Shown here: piece by piece, positions 9,456 to 18,002 of the stretch
Position numbering within the stretch: position 1 is the first letter of the stretch
How the letters are laid out: each line of letters starts with the position of its first letter
Source of the DNA: CAWHJB01 sp963698715
Lineage (GTDB): Bacteria > Chloroflexota > Anaerolineae > Anaerolineales > UBA4823
Reading direction: 5' to 3'
NCBI GenBank assembly: GCA_963698715.1
Contig: CAVORW010000003.1
Location: 124,001-188,000 of the forward strand
Length of the DNA stretch: 64,000 nucleotides
Notes under the pieces: model-generated
Seen by the model: only the letters and a program-made list of their open reading frames with translations
Database searches by the model: none
Told to the model about the DNA's origin: nothing
Translations under genes and position numbers: made by a program

Positions 9456-10229
9456 TCAGGCCTGTTTCCGTTTAGGCTTCTTTTTCGTGAGTTTATTTTT
9501 GCTGCCCGACTCTAAAGGATTGTACTTCAATTCATCTGAAAATACTGCGACCAGGCTCTGAAACGTTAGTAGGTGGGCATGGTTCTTTACGTCGCTTTCA
9601 ATCACAACCCAAGGAGCATAAACTGTGGATGTGCCTGCCAGCATATCATTAACCGCACCCTGGTACTCGACCCACATATTGCGCCTATGCCAATCGTCCG
9701 GGCTGTTTTTCCAGCGCCTGGCATCGTCGTTCGCCCGAGACTCGAACCGCCTTAACTGCTCTTCCGGGCTGATCTGAAGCCAGAACTTGACCAGTATGCA
9801 GCCAAAATCGATCAACTGGCGCTCAATTTGATTTATTTCCTGATACGCGCGCTTCCATTCTTCTTCGCTGCAGGCGCCATCAATTCGGTCCAGTAAGACT
9901 CGGCGATACCAGCTGCGATCAAAAATCGCAATCCGTCCCTGCTCGGGGACGATACGCCAGTAGCGCCAGAGATAATGGCGGTTTGCATCAACTCCTTCGG
10001 GCCGGTGATTGGCATGTACCGAGTATAGCCGCGGATCCAACTTGTTGGTGATCAGGCGGATGATATCGCCTTTGCCTGCTGCTCCCCAGCCTTCAAATAG
10101 GAAGATAGCCGACCGGTTTGATTGCTTTAGACGATTCACCTGGGCAATAAATGCCTTCTCGTAGCGCCGCAAGGTTTTGCGATACTTAGCTGGGTCAAGA
10201 GGTGTCTGGATGTCGATCTTCTCGATCAT
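9456..10229 (-). CDS. ppk2: Polyphosphate kinase 2 family (polyphosphate:nucleotide phosphotransferase)
   Basis: A 257-residue PPK2-family enzyme. The P-loop EGWGAAGKGDIIR, lid-associated HANHRPEG, and Walker B segment IFDRSWYRRVLLDRI are intact. PPK2 enzymes move phosphate between polyphosphate and nucleotides; class (ADP, AMP or both) cannot be told by eye. The start has an AGAGGA site 6 bases upstream. It lies only 9 bases downstream of a second, degenerate PPK2-like gene. In class II PPK2 proteins a degenerate and an active domain are fused; here they appear as two adjacent genes, which suggests the products pair. Confidence 0.92.
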   Translation of the reverse strand: MIEKIDIQTPLDPAKYRKTLRRYEKAFIAQVNRLKQSNRSAIFLFEGWGAAGKGDIIRLITNKLDPRLYSVHANHRPEGVDANRHYLWRYWRIVPEQGRIAIFDRSWYRRVLLDRIDGACSEEEWKRAYQEINQIERQLIDFGCILVKFWLQISPEEQLRRFESRANDDARRWKNSPDDWHRRNMWVEYQGAVNDMLAGTSTVYAPWVVIESDVKNHAHLLTFQSLVAVFSDELKYNPLESGSKNKLTKKKPKRKQA

Positions 10230-10238
10230 GGCAATCCT

Positions 10239-11243
10239 CTAATTGGAAGAAACTGGATCTGCGTCAGATTCAATCTCGCCCGATACTTCTGAATCGAGCT
10301 GGGCGGGTAGTTGGGTTGCGAGAGATGTTTCAGCAGGTGTTTCCGTATCAGGTTGTTCTGCCTCAATACCTGATACATCCTCTTCGGAGTCTTGATTTTC
10401 GCTGGCTGTCTCTGGTGAGAGCGGGTCGTTTGTCGGGGTTAAAATCAGAGTTGGTTGAGGCAGCGATTCTTCTACAGGTGTCTCGCGTTTGAATGCACTG
10501 TCAGGTTTGACTTTGCTTTTTTGTGGTTTGCAAGGTATGCCCAGCCGGTGTTGGAGCGCTTTAACGATTGCCTTCAAGAACAGGTAGCGGGCGGTGTATT
10601 TGTCGATGGCAGGGATAATGGACCAGGGGGCAAAATCCTTGTGAGTGTGGCGGAGCGCATCCTCATAGATATCATGCAGTTGATCGTAACGTCGTGACAG
10701 GGCTTTGGTTTCCACTGTACTATCTGAACTCTTATCCGAGGGACGTGCAGCCAGGCCAGCGGTCGATTTGTATTCAGCCTTCTCAGTGTGTAGAAAGAAT
10801 TTTAAGATTAAGGTGCCGTCATCACTTAAGGTGCGTTCAAAATCGTTGATGTCGCGAAAAGCGCGGCGCAAGTCCCGTTCACTGACCTTTTCCTGTTGGC
10901 GTTCGGACAGGACCCGGCGATACCAGGACTGGTCAAAGATTGCCCATTGCCCACGTTCAGGGATTTTTAACCAGAAACGCCACATCCAGGGTTTGATTTT
11001 TTCATATGCCTGGGGAGCTCGAATGGCATGGAAAACAAACCCGCGTGGATCGAGGGGTCCTGTTAAAGAACGGATCAGGCCGCCTTTTGGAACGGTTTCC
11101 CAGCCTTCCAGCAGGACGATTACCGGCAAACCTGCATCCCAGGAGGCTTTTTGCAAACACGCCAGCCGTTCCTTCAGAACACGTATCTGTTTCTTGTATT
11201 TCTTCTTGGAGATTCTTTGAACAAAATCGGTTCCAGCGAGCAT
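10239..11243 (-). CDS. PPK2-like protein with degenerate P-loop
   Basis: A 334-residue protein whose first 240 residues align by eye with PPK2. The P-loop reads EGWETVPKGGLI where active enzymes have EGWxAAGKGG, so the glycine before the lysine is replaced by proline. The Walker B segment reads FDQSWYRRVL instead of FDRSWY. These changes suggest loss of kinase activity. The last 90 residues are a low-complexity tail rich in Glu, Asp, Pro, Ser and Thr, probably disordered. It is the first gene of the polyphosphate operon, 9 bases before the intact PPK2. Inference: a pseudo-kinase subunit corresponding to the inactive half of fused two-domain PPK2 proteins. Confidence 0.82.
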   Translation of the reverse strand: MLAGTDFVQRISKKKYKKQIRVLKERLACLQKASWDAGLPVIVLLEGWETVPKGGLIRSLTGPLDPRGFVFHAIRAPQAYEKIKPWMWRFWLKIPERGQWAIFDQSWYRRVLSERQQEKVSERDLRRAFRDINDFERTLSDDGTLILKFFLHTEKAEYKSTAGLAARPSDKSSDSTVETKALSRRYDQLHDIYEDALRHTHKDFAPWSIIPAIDKYTARYLFLKAIVKALQHRLGIPCKPQKSKVKPDSAFKRETPVEESLPQPTLILTPTNDPLSPETASENQDSEEDVSGIEAEQPDTETPAETSLATQLPAQLDSEVSGEIESDADPVSSN

Positions 11244-11528
11244 AGGTGTAACGTTCCTGGCAAGCGCCTGTAAGAGAAACAGGCGTAGCTTAAGTTTCGA
11301 GCCCGGTTTTCGGTTTCATGATGGACCAGAATCGGGCATCTGGCCTATCTTGTCTTTAAGGATATTATTTTCCTCCGGTTTTGTCCAGTGTTCAACCAGA
11401 ATTGGCCCGGCAAATATTTTCTCCTGCTGGTGTTAAAAGGAAGCTTGCTGCAACGTTGTTAAAGTCCTGCCAGCATTGACCCAGAATTCTTGGCCTTTAT
11501 CGCGCGCGATGATAGCAACTTATTTATA

Positions 11529-11617
11529 GGACTTACGCAGTTGGGACGGTCTTGGGTGTGTTTGGGCGGGTGTAGCCCGCCCAAACACACCCAAATTTCA
11601 TCGGAGCTGCGTAACTG
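11529..11617. repeat. Palindromic MITE-like element, group D
   Basis: A perfect 19-bp stem (11552-11570 with 11576-11594) with a 5-base loop is framed by short inverted ends, ACTTACGCAG at about 11531 and CTGCGTAACT near 11612. Similar ends, GGACATACGCAGTTGG in reverse, occur in a second small palindrome at 40691-40735. It lies in the 490-base gap between the polyphosphate operon promoter region and the end of the membrane protein gene at 11736. No target duplication is obvious. Confidence 0.55.
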
Positions 11618-11634
11618 CTAAATTATTTAAATTA

Positions 11635-11683
11635 GTGGTTCGCGATTTTTTTTCGAGCATTTGCTCGGAATATCGCGAACCAC
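11635..11683. repeat. Intergenic hairpin with nested inner stem
   Basis: GTGGTTCGCGAT (11635-11646) pairs with ATCGCGAACCAC (11672-11683); inside it CGAGCA and TGCTCG form a second stem. The outer arm GTGGTTCGC is the same as the arm of the 42-bp palindrome at 23571-23612. The rest of the stretch 11244-11735 shows no gene. Confidence 0.55.
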
Positions 11684-11735
11684 AAACAAATCTGCGTACA
11701 GTTTGCTCTGCCTTTAGTGCGGTGTTGGAAGGATC

Positions 11736-12641
11736 TTATTCGCTGCTGCTCTCTTTTGGATCCAACAGAACTACCAGGCCAATAGCGCCAATATCAGCGA
11801 ATAGCAGCGGCGCTAAAAAAGGTGCGCCGCGTAGAAAACGTTCGCCAACGATTGTGCCCTGGCTGGTAAGGTTTTGGTTGATGTGCAGCGCTGAGCCCAA
11901 GACACCCACGCCGATCATTAACAGCATGGCGACCAGGTAGGTCCAGATGTCCCAGCGAGAAGGATTTTCGATCGCGCCAATGAGCACAGCCACGATCGTA
12001 GCAAATATACCCACGGCAGTCGGAACCCATAGCCAGGGGTTTAAAAAGTTGGTCCGGGCATGATCCAAGACACTGCTGATTACAGTCGCCAGCGAGCTCA
12101 TCCCGACAATGAAGAAATAGGCCCGGGTTTTACTGTAAGGAAGCTGGATATATTGGCGGCGAAAAATGTTTAAACGGCCGCTGTCAGAAGGCTCTTCGAT
12201 CCAAGCTGAACTGATACCGAGTAAGCCAACGAGTGCAAACGTTAACGGGCCCAGGATGGGCGGAGCCCAAACCAGTAAAGGCACCGATACCTGTTGGCCT
12301 GCGGCGGCATAGGGCAAGATTGCTCGTAACAGGTGGAAATATGCTCCAAGCAATCCGACGATGATGCTGCTCACAAAGACAAGGTTGGCGATGATGGTTG
12401 CCAGGAGACGGTGCCTCAGAGCGAGCAGCCCGGCTGCCAATAAAAGCACCCCTGCTACTGGCCCAAAAATAATGGGAATCCACTCGTAGGGTACGATAGT
12501 GCCGCTGATCAGGTGGGCCAGATAGGTCTCCACGCCCAGCATAATCTCATTCATGGCAGCCATCAGTAGCATCACCTGATCTCGTGAAAGGGGGCTGCGG
12601 ATGCGCCGCGCCCGTGGGATTACAGTCGCGAGGTGATACAT
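11736..12641 (-). CDS. Polytopic membrane protein paired with octahaem cytochrome
   Basis: About 301 residues with eight or nine hydrophobic segments spread over the whole length and a charged C-terminal tail. I do not recognise a named family. Conserved-looking histidines sit near membrane segments (YLAHLISG, YFHLLRA, LDHARTN), which could hold haem or contact quinone, but this is inference. The chosen ATG at 12641 follows the cytochrome stop codon by one base; a longer start at 12668 would overlap it by 26 bases. The tight spacing says it works with the octahaem cytochrome, plausibly as its membrane anchor or electron partner. Confidence 0.7.
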   Translation of the reverse strand: MYHLATVIPRARRIRSPLSRDQVMLLMAAMNEIMLGVETYLAHLISGTIVPYEWIPIIFGPVAGVLLLAAGLLALRHRLLATIIANLVFVSSIIVGLLGAYFHLLRAILPYAAAGQQVSVPLLVWAPPILGPLTFALVGLLGISSAWIEEPSDSGRLNIFRRQYIQLPYSKTRAYFFIVGMSSLATVISSVLDHARTNFLNPWLWVPTAVGIFATIVAVLIGAIENPSRWDIWTYLVAMLLMIGVGVLGSALHINQNLTSQGTIVGERFLRGAPFLAPLLFADIGAIGLVVLLDPKESSSE

Positions 12642-12642
12642 T

Positions 12643-13920
12643 TTATTGGCCCATTCCCGCCGCTTCAAGTTTGTGTTGGACTTCTTCTTTCAAATTAGCG
12701 AGTTCGTGTAGGACTTCATAGGCGCCATGCCACTGGGCATAATCTGGCCCCTGCATCCATGTTCCGAATTTTGCCGTCCGACCCCAATGGTGCCACAGGT
12801 TGAAATAGGTGAAATCGATGGGTTCATCAAATTGCTCTGGGGTCAACAGACCCTGATCTTTCAATGGCTGGATGATCGCATCGCTTTCCCGAACCCACAC
12901 ATTGACACGCTCAGTTGCTTTGTCTGCTGCGGTATAGAAGGTGTCGATAAAGTTTTGATTGTGACATTCCTGGCAGACCCCCTGCATGCGAACTTGATTG
13001 TCCTGCCAGCTGGGACGGCGATCACTGATTGGTGCGAATAAGTACCAGGTCAGTCGGTCGCCAACATCATGGGTGGTCCCGGCAGTACCGAAGCCGCTCA
13101 TATGACAGACAGCACAGGTTGGAGCAGGGAAATCGCTAACAGTCAGTGTGCCGGGCTCAGCCTCCCAATCCCAGTTATGACCCATTGTCGCGTAGGCAAT
13201 CCCATGCGGCGATTCCTGGTAAATTTCCCATTGAGGATGATCGGGACCAATGTGGCAGGCATTGCAAGTTTCCGGTTTACGAGCCTGCTCAAGGCTAAAT
13301 TCATGGCGCAGGTGGCATTTCTGGCATTGACCGACTGATCCGTCCGCAGCCGGCCGACCAACATTGTGGCAGGCCTCGCAGGTAAATGGAGTCATATCGG
13401 GTCCTTCCAAAGCTGCGATTGCATTGCGAGATTTATCTGGTGCGTAGCTTCCTTCAGGTATTCCTTCATACATAGCCAGAAGGTCAGGGGAAAGATCACT
13501 CGAGCCAAAGACTGCTACATAGGAGGGCAGGCTGTGGCGGCTCTGATAATATTGGGCCACTTCCTGGGCGTGGCATTTTTGGCACATACTGGTGGTCGGG
13601 GAGCCCAGCACATAGGAGCCTTCGTGCTCTGTGGCTCCGGGATAGTCGGCAGTAACTTCGTGGCACTGCTGGCAAGCGACCTCTGCTTCTGCCATGGTGC
13701 TGTGCCCATACTGTTCGACAATTCCTGGGGTAGTCCGACGGTGGCAGATGACACATTCATTGTCGCTGTTGGCCAAGGCATCTACTTTTTCGGCGGCCAC
13801 AGGTGTACCTGAGCGGCCGATCGCCATGACAATCAGGGCACCACCCAGGATCACAATGACCGCAACCAAACCAAAAATTAATACTCGGGCAGATCGAAAA
13901 ATATTCTGTCCTTCACTCAT
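12643..13920 (-). CDS. Octahaem c-type cytochrome, hydroxylamine oxidoreductase-like
   Basis: A 425-residue protein with an N-terminal membrane anchor (about residues 11-34) and eight CxxCH haem c motifs starting at residues 56, 83, 113, 181, 199, 219, 269 and 316. The segment CNACHIGPDHPQWEIYQESP and the C-terminal GPDYAQWHGAYE are typical of the HAO family, which interconverts nitrogen compounds such as hydroxylamine, nitrite and ammonia. In true oxidising HAO a C-terminal tyrosine cross-links haem 4; I cannot tell by eye whether a tyrosine here (region DFTYFNLWHHWGR, about 369-381) is equivalent. It is expected outside the membrane, anchored. It is followed after one base by a membrane protein gene. 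Confidence 0.88.
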   Translation of the reverse strand: MSEGQNIFRSARVLIFGLVAVIVILGGALIVMAIGRSGTPVAAEKVDALANSDNECVICHRRTTPGIVEQYGHSTMAEAEVACQQCHEVTADYPGATEHEGSYVLGSPTTSMCQKCHAQEVAQYYQSRHSLPSYVAVFGSSDLSPDLLAMYEGIPEGSYAPDKSRNAIAALEGPDMTPFTCEACHNVGRPAADGSVGQCQKCHLRHEFSLEQARKPETCNACHIGPDHPQWEIYQESPHGIAYATMGHNWDWEAEPGTLTVSDFPAPTCAVCHMSGFGTAGTTHDVGDRLTWYLFAPISDRRPSWQDNQVRMQGVCQECHNQNFIDTFYTAADKATERVNVWVRESDAIIQPLKDQGLLTPEQFDEPIDFTYFNLWHHWGRTAKFGTWMQGPDYAQWHGAYEVLHELANLKEEVQHKLEAAGMGQ

Positions 13921-14129
13921 ATTTCATCCTCCTCATCAAGGGAATTTATATAAGTCAAAAGTAAATTGGCTACTTTTGATTACGAATCCTCTCTTATTAC
14001 GAACAAAACCACAGCACTACGACTTTGAAACATCCATGGACTGTGCATTCAAAAGGAGTTATCGCATTTCGGTTGTTAAACAGTAGATTAATATTCTACA
14101 CTATCCTACTCATTTTGGATTAATATAGC

Positions 14130-14248
14130 CTCTCCGGGAGTGTACTCAGATGTTGTAGAAAAATAATTTTGGTGTTCGGTTTGTGCGGCTTGCAAGCCGC
14201 ACAAACCGAACACCAAATCTACAAACTTTGAGTGCTCCCCTCTCCGGG
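14130..14248. mobile_element. Palindromic MITE-like element, group B copy 1
   Basis: The 101-bp element (14139-14239) is flanked by a perfect 9-bp direct repeat, CTCTCCGGG (14130-14138 and 14240-14248). Its ends read AGTGTACTCA and, on the other strand, GGGAGCACTCA. The centre is a long perfect stem (TTTGGTGTTCGGTTTGTGCGG and its complement, about 14168-14215) with a tiny loop. The same element is at 32708-32806 in opposite orientation, also with a 9-bp duplication. It lies about 220 bases upstream of the octahaem cytochrome gene. Apart from it and the hairpin at 14273-14315, I see nothing in the 707-base gap 13921-14627. Confidence 0.85.
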
Positions 14249-14272
14249 CATCTCTGTCGCAAGGGTGTAAAT

Positions 14273-14315
14273 GTAGTTCGTAATTTTAGGGGTTTTCCCA
14301 TGAAGTGCGAACTAC
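14273..14315. repeat. Degenerate palindromic element, group C copy
   Basis: GTAGTTCG (14273-14280) pairs with CGAACTAC (14308-14315). The outer flank on the right, CTATAGACTTTTAGCGCAC, resembles in reverse the left end of the element at 36189-36282 (GTGCTAAAGTCTGTAGAC). It begins about 25 bases after the group B element, so two unrelated small elements sit side by side. The ends are too diverged to call a target duplication. Confidence 0.4.
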
Positions 14316-14627
14316 AAAATAATCTATAGACTTTTAGCGCACCTGTCGGCCGCCCATTATCTCTGTATGTGGCTTAATTCACAACAGATATATCGAAAAA
14401 GTCGTCTTGCAGTAAGTGTCTGGAAAAACTGCCGCACCTACAACTTGTTCGTGCTCCCACTGCCATCAAGTTGGTAAATATTTGGGTTAAAGCCGTATAA
14501 TTGGATTTGGGTGAGCTTGTTCAAATTTGAAAAGCTAAACACCCTTTCCACGACTTCACTGATCCTCATAATCTAACGAGGAAATGCCAGAAATTCGCGC
14601 GCAGAAGAAAGCAACAGTATCCGTCCA

Positions 14628-15194
14628 ATGACTTCTTTCCTGGATGATCATGAACTGCTCGAACGCGCTCGACGCCTGGAACAACAGGCGTTGGGCCAGA
14701 TTCATGACCGCTACTACTCAGAAGTCTATCGCTATGTTCGCTACCGCCTGATCGATGAGCAACTGTGTGAAGACATTGCTTCTGAAGTGTTTTTGCGCTT
14801 CCTCGATGCCCTTAACCGCAAACGCGGTCCGAACTCCAATTTGCACGGATGGTTAATTGGCACAGCTTCTCACATTGTGAACGATCATCTGAGGGGAAAA
14901 TATCGTCGAACGATGGAAAATTTGGACGAAACAGACGAAAACTTACTGGTTGACGACCATCTTCCAGACGACCTGATAGAAACAGGGGAGCAAAACCAGA
15001 AAGTACGGGAAGCGTTCAGCCGGCTTACCGATGATCAACAACATGTGCTGGCCTTGCGTTTCGGCCAGGAACACTCCCTTGATGAAACCGCCCAAATCAT
15101 AGGGAAATCGGTCGCGGCAGTCAAAGCACTGCAGTTTCGGGCACTTGCCTCGCTGCGCCGCCTGCTGGACGAAAGCGAGTCGGAAGAACTATAA
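14628..15194 (+). CDS. ECF-type RNA polymerase sigma factor
   Basis: A 188-residue sigma-70 family factor. Region 2 (ALGQIHDRYYSEVYRYVRYR, CEDIASEVFLRFLDALN) and region 4 (LTDDQQHVLALRFGQEHSLDETAQIIGKS) are both clear. No anti-sigma gene is adjacent, so its control cannot be read from the neighbourhood; the downstream gene is on the opposite strand. The upstream 300 bases hold no gene. There is no strong ribosome-binding site directly before ATG 14628, so the start is likely but not certain. Confidence 0.85.
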   Translation: MTSFLDDHELLERARRLEQQALGQIHDRYYSEVYRYVRYRLIDEQLCEDIASEVFLRFLDALNRKRGPNSNLHGWLIGTASHIVNDHLRGKYRRTMENLDETDENLLVDDHLPDDLIETGEQNQKVREAFSRLTDDQQHVLALRFGQEHSLDETAQIIGKSVAAVKALQFRALASLRRLLDESESEEL

Positions 15195-15213
15195 ATGATT
15201 TCGAAACAATGGT

Positions 15214-16390
15214 TCAACGCAGGTAAGTGCGGCCTTTCCAGGTAACACCCTGCCCAGAAAGCACTTTGTAGGCTGAAGAGGCCATCATGGCCGTGAATAT
15301 GAGAGCCCCCAGCGGTAGGGTCAGGGCATAGGCAGCCGAGATGTTAAATGCACGGGCGGCACGGACCCGGTACCAAAGTAAAACAACCCACACCAAACAG
15401 GCCTCTCCAATCACAACCCAGGCAGCAGGAAGGCCGCTTGCTGTTAACCACGCCAGGCCGGTCAGCAGCCAGAACGGCAGCAGCAAGGCCCCCAGCAAAC
15501 CGACCAGAGCGCCTACCAGAAGCAGCCCCAATCGGTCACGCATCCCCAGATAAATATTCTTGGTCCAGCCCTCCCAAATTTCGGACAGGTTTGTGTACAT
15601 GCGGGTATGGGCAACTGCCCGGCCATCAGCGATTATCAGTCGATATCCCAGGTGTTTCACCCGTTCGGCCAGGGCTTTATCCTCGGCGATCTGGTCGTAC
15701 ACGCTGCGGTGCCCGCCAATTGCCTGATACACAGAACGGCGGATCAGGATGAATTGGCCGTTGGCGATCGCTTGCGGTTGTTTCGGATCGTTGACCTTGT
15801 CGGCGGGGAACCCCACCGACAGGGCCGTAAACACCAGCGGTAAAATTGTTTTCTCCCAGAAGCTGCCCAATTCCTGGGCGGTCAGTATGCTGAATAAATC
15901 GGCCTGCTGATCTCTGGCGCATGCCAAGGCAGAAGCCAGGCAGGAGGGGTTGCAAAAAGTATCGGCATCGATGAAGCACAGCCATTCCCCTGTGGCCTGA
16001 TCTGCTCCCTGGGTAAGTGCAAAGGGCTTACCGGCCCACTCGGGTGGGGGTTCAGTGCCCTGCTGGATTTGCAAATTTGGGTAGGTCCCAGCCATTTCGG
16101 CCAGTATGTGCGGAGTTCTCATCGTTCGAGCGGTCGTCGACGACAATCAACTCGAAGCGGGGGTAATCCTGGGCTAACAAGGCCTGGATGCAGCGGCGAA
16201 TATTGCGAGCCTCGTTGCGGGCCGGTACGATCACTGAAATCATTGGGATGGCATGGCCGTTCCGATGCGAGGCCATTTGCGGATGAACCACGATCTCCAT
16301 CTGGTAGCTGTTGTGTATCCAGATGGTTACTGCCAATCCAACCATTAAGCCCAGGCTGGATAATAAGATAAGAAGCGTTGTAGTTTCCAT
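15214..16390 (-). CDS. Glycosyltransferase family 2 protein, broken by a one-base frameshift
   Basis: The N-terminal part (16390 to about 16125) has one membrane segment and the GT-A start ISVIVPARNEARNIRRCI with DxD-type VVDDRSND. Past one extra base at about 16123 the frame continues as RTPHILAEM, then FIDADTFC, AEDKALAERV and four C-terminal membrane segments. Joined, the product is about 390 residues and looks like a complete membrane glycosyltransferase of the hopene- or carotenoid-type GT2 group. Dropping one G restores NDRTPHILAEM exactly as expected. A real mutation or an assembly error are both possible. The sugar and acceptor are unknown. Confidence 0.8.
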
Positions 16391-16431
16391 GGAATGATGA
16401 TTGCCAGCAGTATGCCCCCTTCACATGTGAA

Positions 16432-16465
16432 TTTAGCTTGTGCAGCGGTAGCCGCACAAACTAAA
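16432..16465. repeat. Short hairpin sharing the group A/B core
   Basis: TTTAGCTTGTGC and GCACAAACTAAA form an imperfect stem; on the minus strand the arm reads TTTAGTTTGTGCGGC, close to the GTTCGGTTTGTGCGGC core of the group B elements. It lies between the glycosyltransferase start and the end of the moeZ-like gene. No T-run follows. Confidence 0.4.
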
Positions 16466-16513
16466 CAAAATTCTTAAGCCTTTGAATACTGATTGCCAGC
16501 CAATTGCTGACAA

Positions 16514-17680
16514 TCAATAAATGGGCATTTCCGGATCGACTTCACGCGCCCACGAATTTATCCCGCCTTGCAAGTTCTTGACTTTACGAAAGCCGGCGCT
16601 GACCAGCAGCTCAAGAGCCCGAGCAGAGCGGGTTCCAGCTTTGCAAAAAACTACCATCTCGTCCGCCGAATCGAGTTCCGACAGGCGGGCAGCCAGTTGG
16701 CCGAGTGGGATCAATTGAGCCCCTGCCAGATTGGAGATTTGCAATTCGTGCGGTTCACGCACATCCAGCAATTTGACAGAATGGTTGTTCTTCTGTCCGT
16801 TCGCGAGCTTTTCGGCCAACTCTGAGGCGGTGATATCCCAGCCGCCGCCGACTGATCCGCTATCATGATCATGTCCAGGTACCCCGCAGAACGCTTCATA
16901 GTCTATCAATTGGGTGACTTCCGGATTTGGTCCACAAATCTTACACTTGGGGTTTTTACGGAGCTGGACATATTCAAACGACATATCCAGGGCATTATAG
17001 AGCATCAGCCGTCCGATCAAAGATTCGCCGATCCCCAGGATCAGCTTAAGCGCCTCGGTAGCCTGGATCGTACCAATTGTCCCGGGTAGCACGCCCAGCA
17101 CGCCTCCTTCCGCGCAGGATGGGACCAATCCGGGAGGCGGCGGTTCAGGGAACAAGCAGCGATAACACGGACCTCGGTTGGGATCAAAAACGCTGGCCTG
17201 GCCATCAAACCGGAATATCGAGCCATACACGTTCGGTTTGCCCAGCAGCACACACACATCGTTGACCAGGTAACGAGTTGGAAAGTTATCCGTTCCGTCG
17301 ATCAGGATATCGTAATCCTTAGCGATTCGCATCGCGTTTTCGGAAGTAAAGGCTTCATTATAGACCTCGACCTGGATATCCGGGTTGAGGTCTTGCATGC
17401 GCTCACGGGCCAATTCAACCTTGAGTTTACCGATTGCCGCGCTGCCGTGGATCACCTGACGCTGCAGGTTGGAAAAATCGACTACGTCATAGTCGATCAG
17501 GCCAATCCGGCCGATCCCGGCAGCAGCCAGGTAAAGGGCGACCGGCGAACCTAAACCACCTGTCCCAATCACCAGAATCGAGGCTGCCTTAAGCTTTTTT
17601 TGACCTTCCAGACCAACTTCTGGGATTAACAGGTGGCGTGAATAGCGCAAGATTTCGTTGCGAGAGAGTTCAGGATACAT
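16514..17680 (-). CDS. moeZ: ThiF/MoeB-type adenylyltransferase with rhodanese domain (MoeZ-like)
   Basis: About 388 residues. The N-terminal E1-like domain has the nucleotide-binding GTGGLGSPVALYLA, the DYDVVDFSNLQRQ motif and zinc cysteine pairs (CYRCLFPE, CKICGPN). The C-terminal rhodanese domain (from about residue 290) has the active-site cysteine in VVFCKAGTRS. Such proteins adenylate the C-terminal glycine of a ThiS/MoaD-like carrier and then turn it into a thiocarboxylate. It directly follows cysO, so its partner is most likely CysO. ATG 17680 is chosen; a TTG at 17707 one base after the cysO stop is possible. Confidence 0.9.
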   Translation of the reverse strand: MYPELSRNEILRYSRHLLIPEVGLEGQKKLKAASILVIGTGGLGSPVALYLAAAGIGRIGLIDYDVVDFSNLQRQVIHGSAAIGKLKVELARERMQDLNPDIQVEVYNEAFTSENAMRIAKDYDILIDGTDNFPTRYLVNDVCVLLGKPNVYGSIFRFDGQASVFDPNRGPCYRCLFPEPPPPGLVPSCAEGGVLGVLPGTIGTIQATEALKLILGIGESLIGRLMLYNALDMSFEYVQLRKNPKCKICGPNPEVTQLIDYEAFCGVPGHDHDSGSVGGGWDITASELAEKLANGQKNNHSVKLLDVREPHELQISNLAGAQLIPLGQLAARLSELDSADEMVVFCKAGTRSARALELLVSAGFRKVKNLQGGINSWAREVDPEMPIY

Positions 17681-17708
17681 TTTAAGTTCCATTATTTGGA
17701 GCGGCAAT

Positions 17709-17981
17709 TCAACCGCCCGCGATACTAGGAATGAGCATTAATTTGTCGGTCTCACCCAGAGGGGTGTCCACACCTTCCATGTAACGAATATCTTCATCGT
17801 TCAAGAAAAGGTTTACAAAAGCGCGCAGCTCACCAGATTCGGTAAATAGATGCTGGCGCAGGGCTGGATAACGATCTGTGAGATCTTCGAGGGCTGCGCC
17901 CACTGTCTTGCCCTGCAGGGTTACTTCAGTCTGGCCTTCTGCATAGGGCCTCAAAGGCGTTGGGATCCGTAGGTTTGGCAT
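17709..17981 (-). CDS. cysO: CysO-like sulfur carrier protein (MoaD/ThiS fold)
   Basis: A 90-residue ubiquitin-like sulfur carrier ending in the required Gly-Gly (LMLIPSIAGG). The N-terminal MPNLRIPTPLRPYAEGQ closely resembles mycobacterial CysO rather than MoaD. In the known pathway its C-terminal glycine is thiocarboxylated, CysM attaches a serine-derived group, and the Mec protease releases cysteine. All partners are present in the same operon (cysM, mec, moeZ-like), so the assignment is strong. Confidence 0.92.
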   Translation of the reverse strand: MPNLRIPTPLRPYAEGQTEVTLQGKTVGAALEDLTDRYPALRQHLFTESGELRAFVNLFLNDEDIRYMEGVDTPLGETDKLMLIPSIAGG

Positions 17982-18002
17982 GATTTCAGCTTCCTGATTC
18001 TA

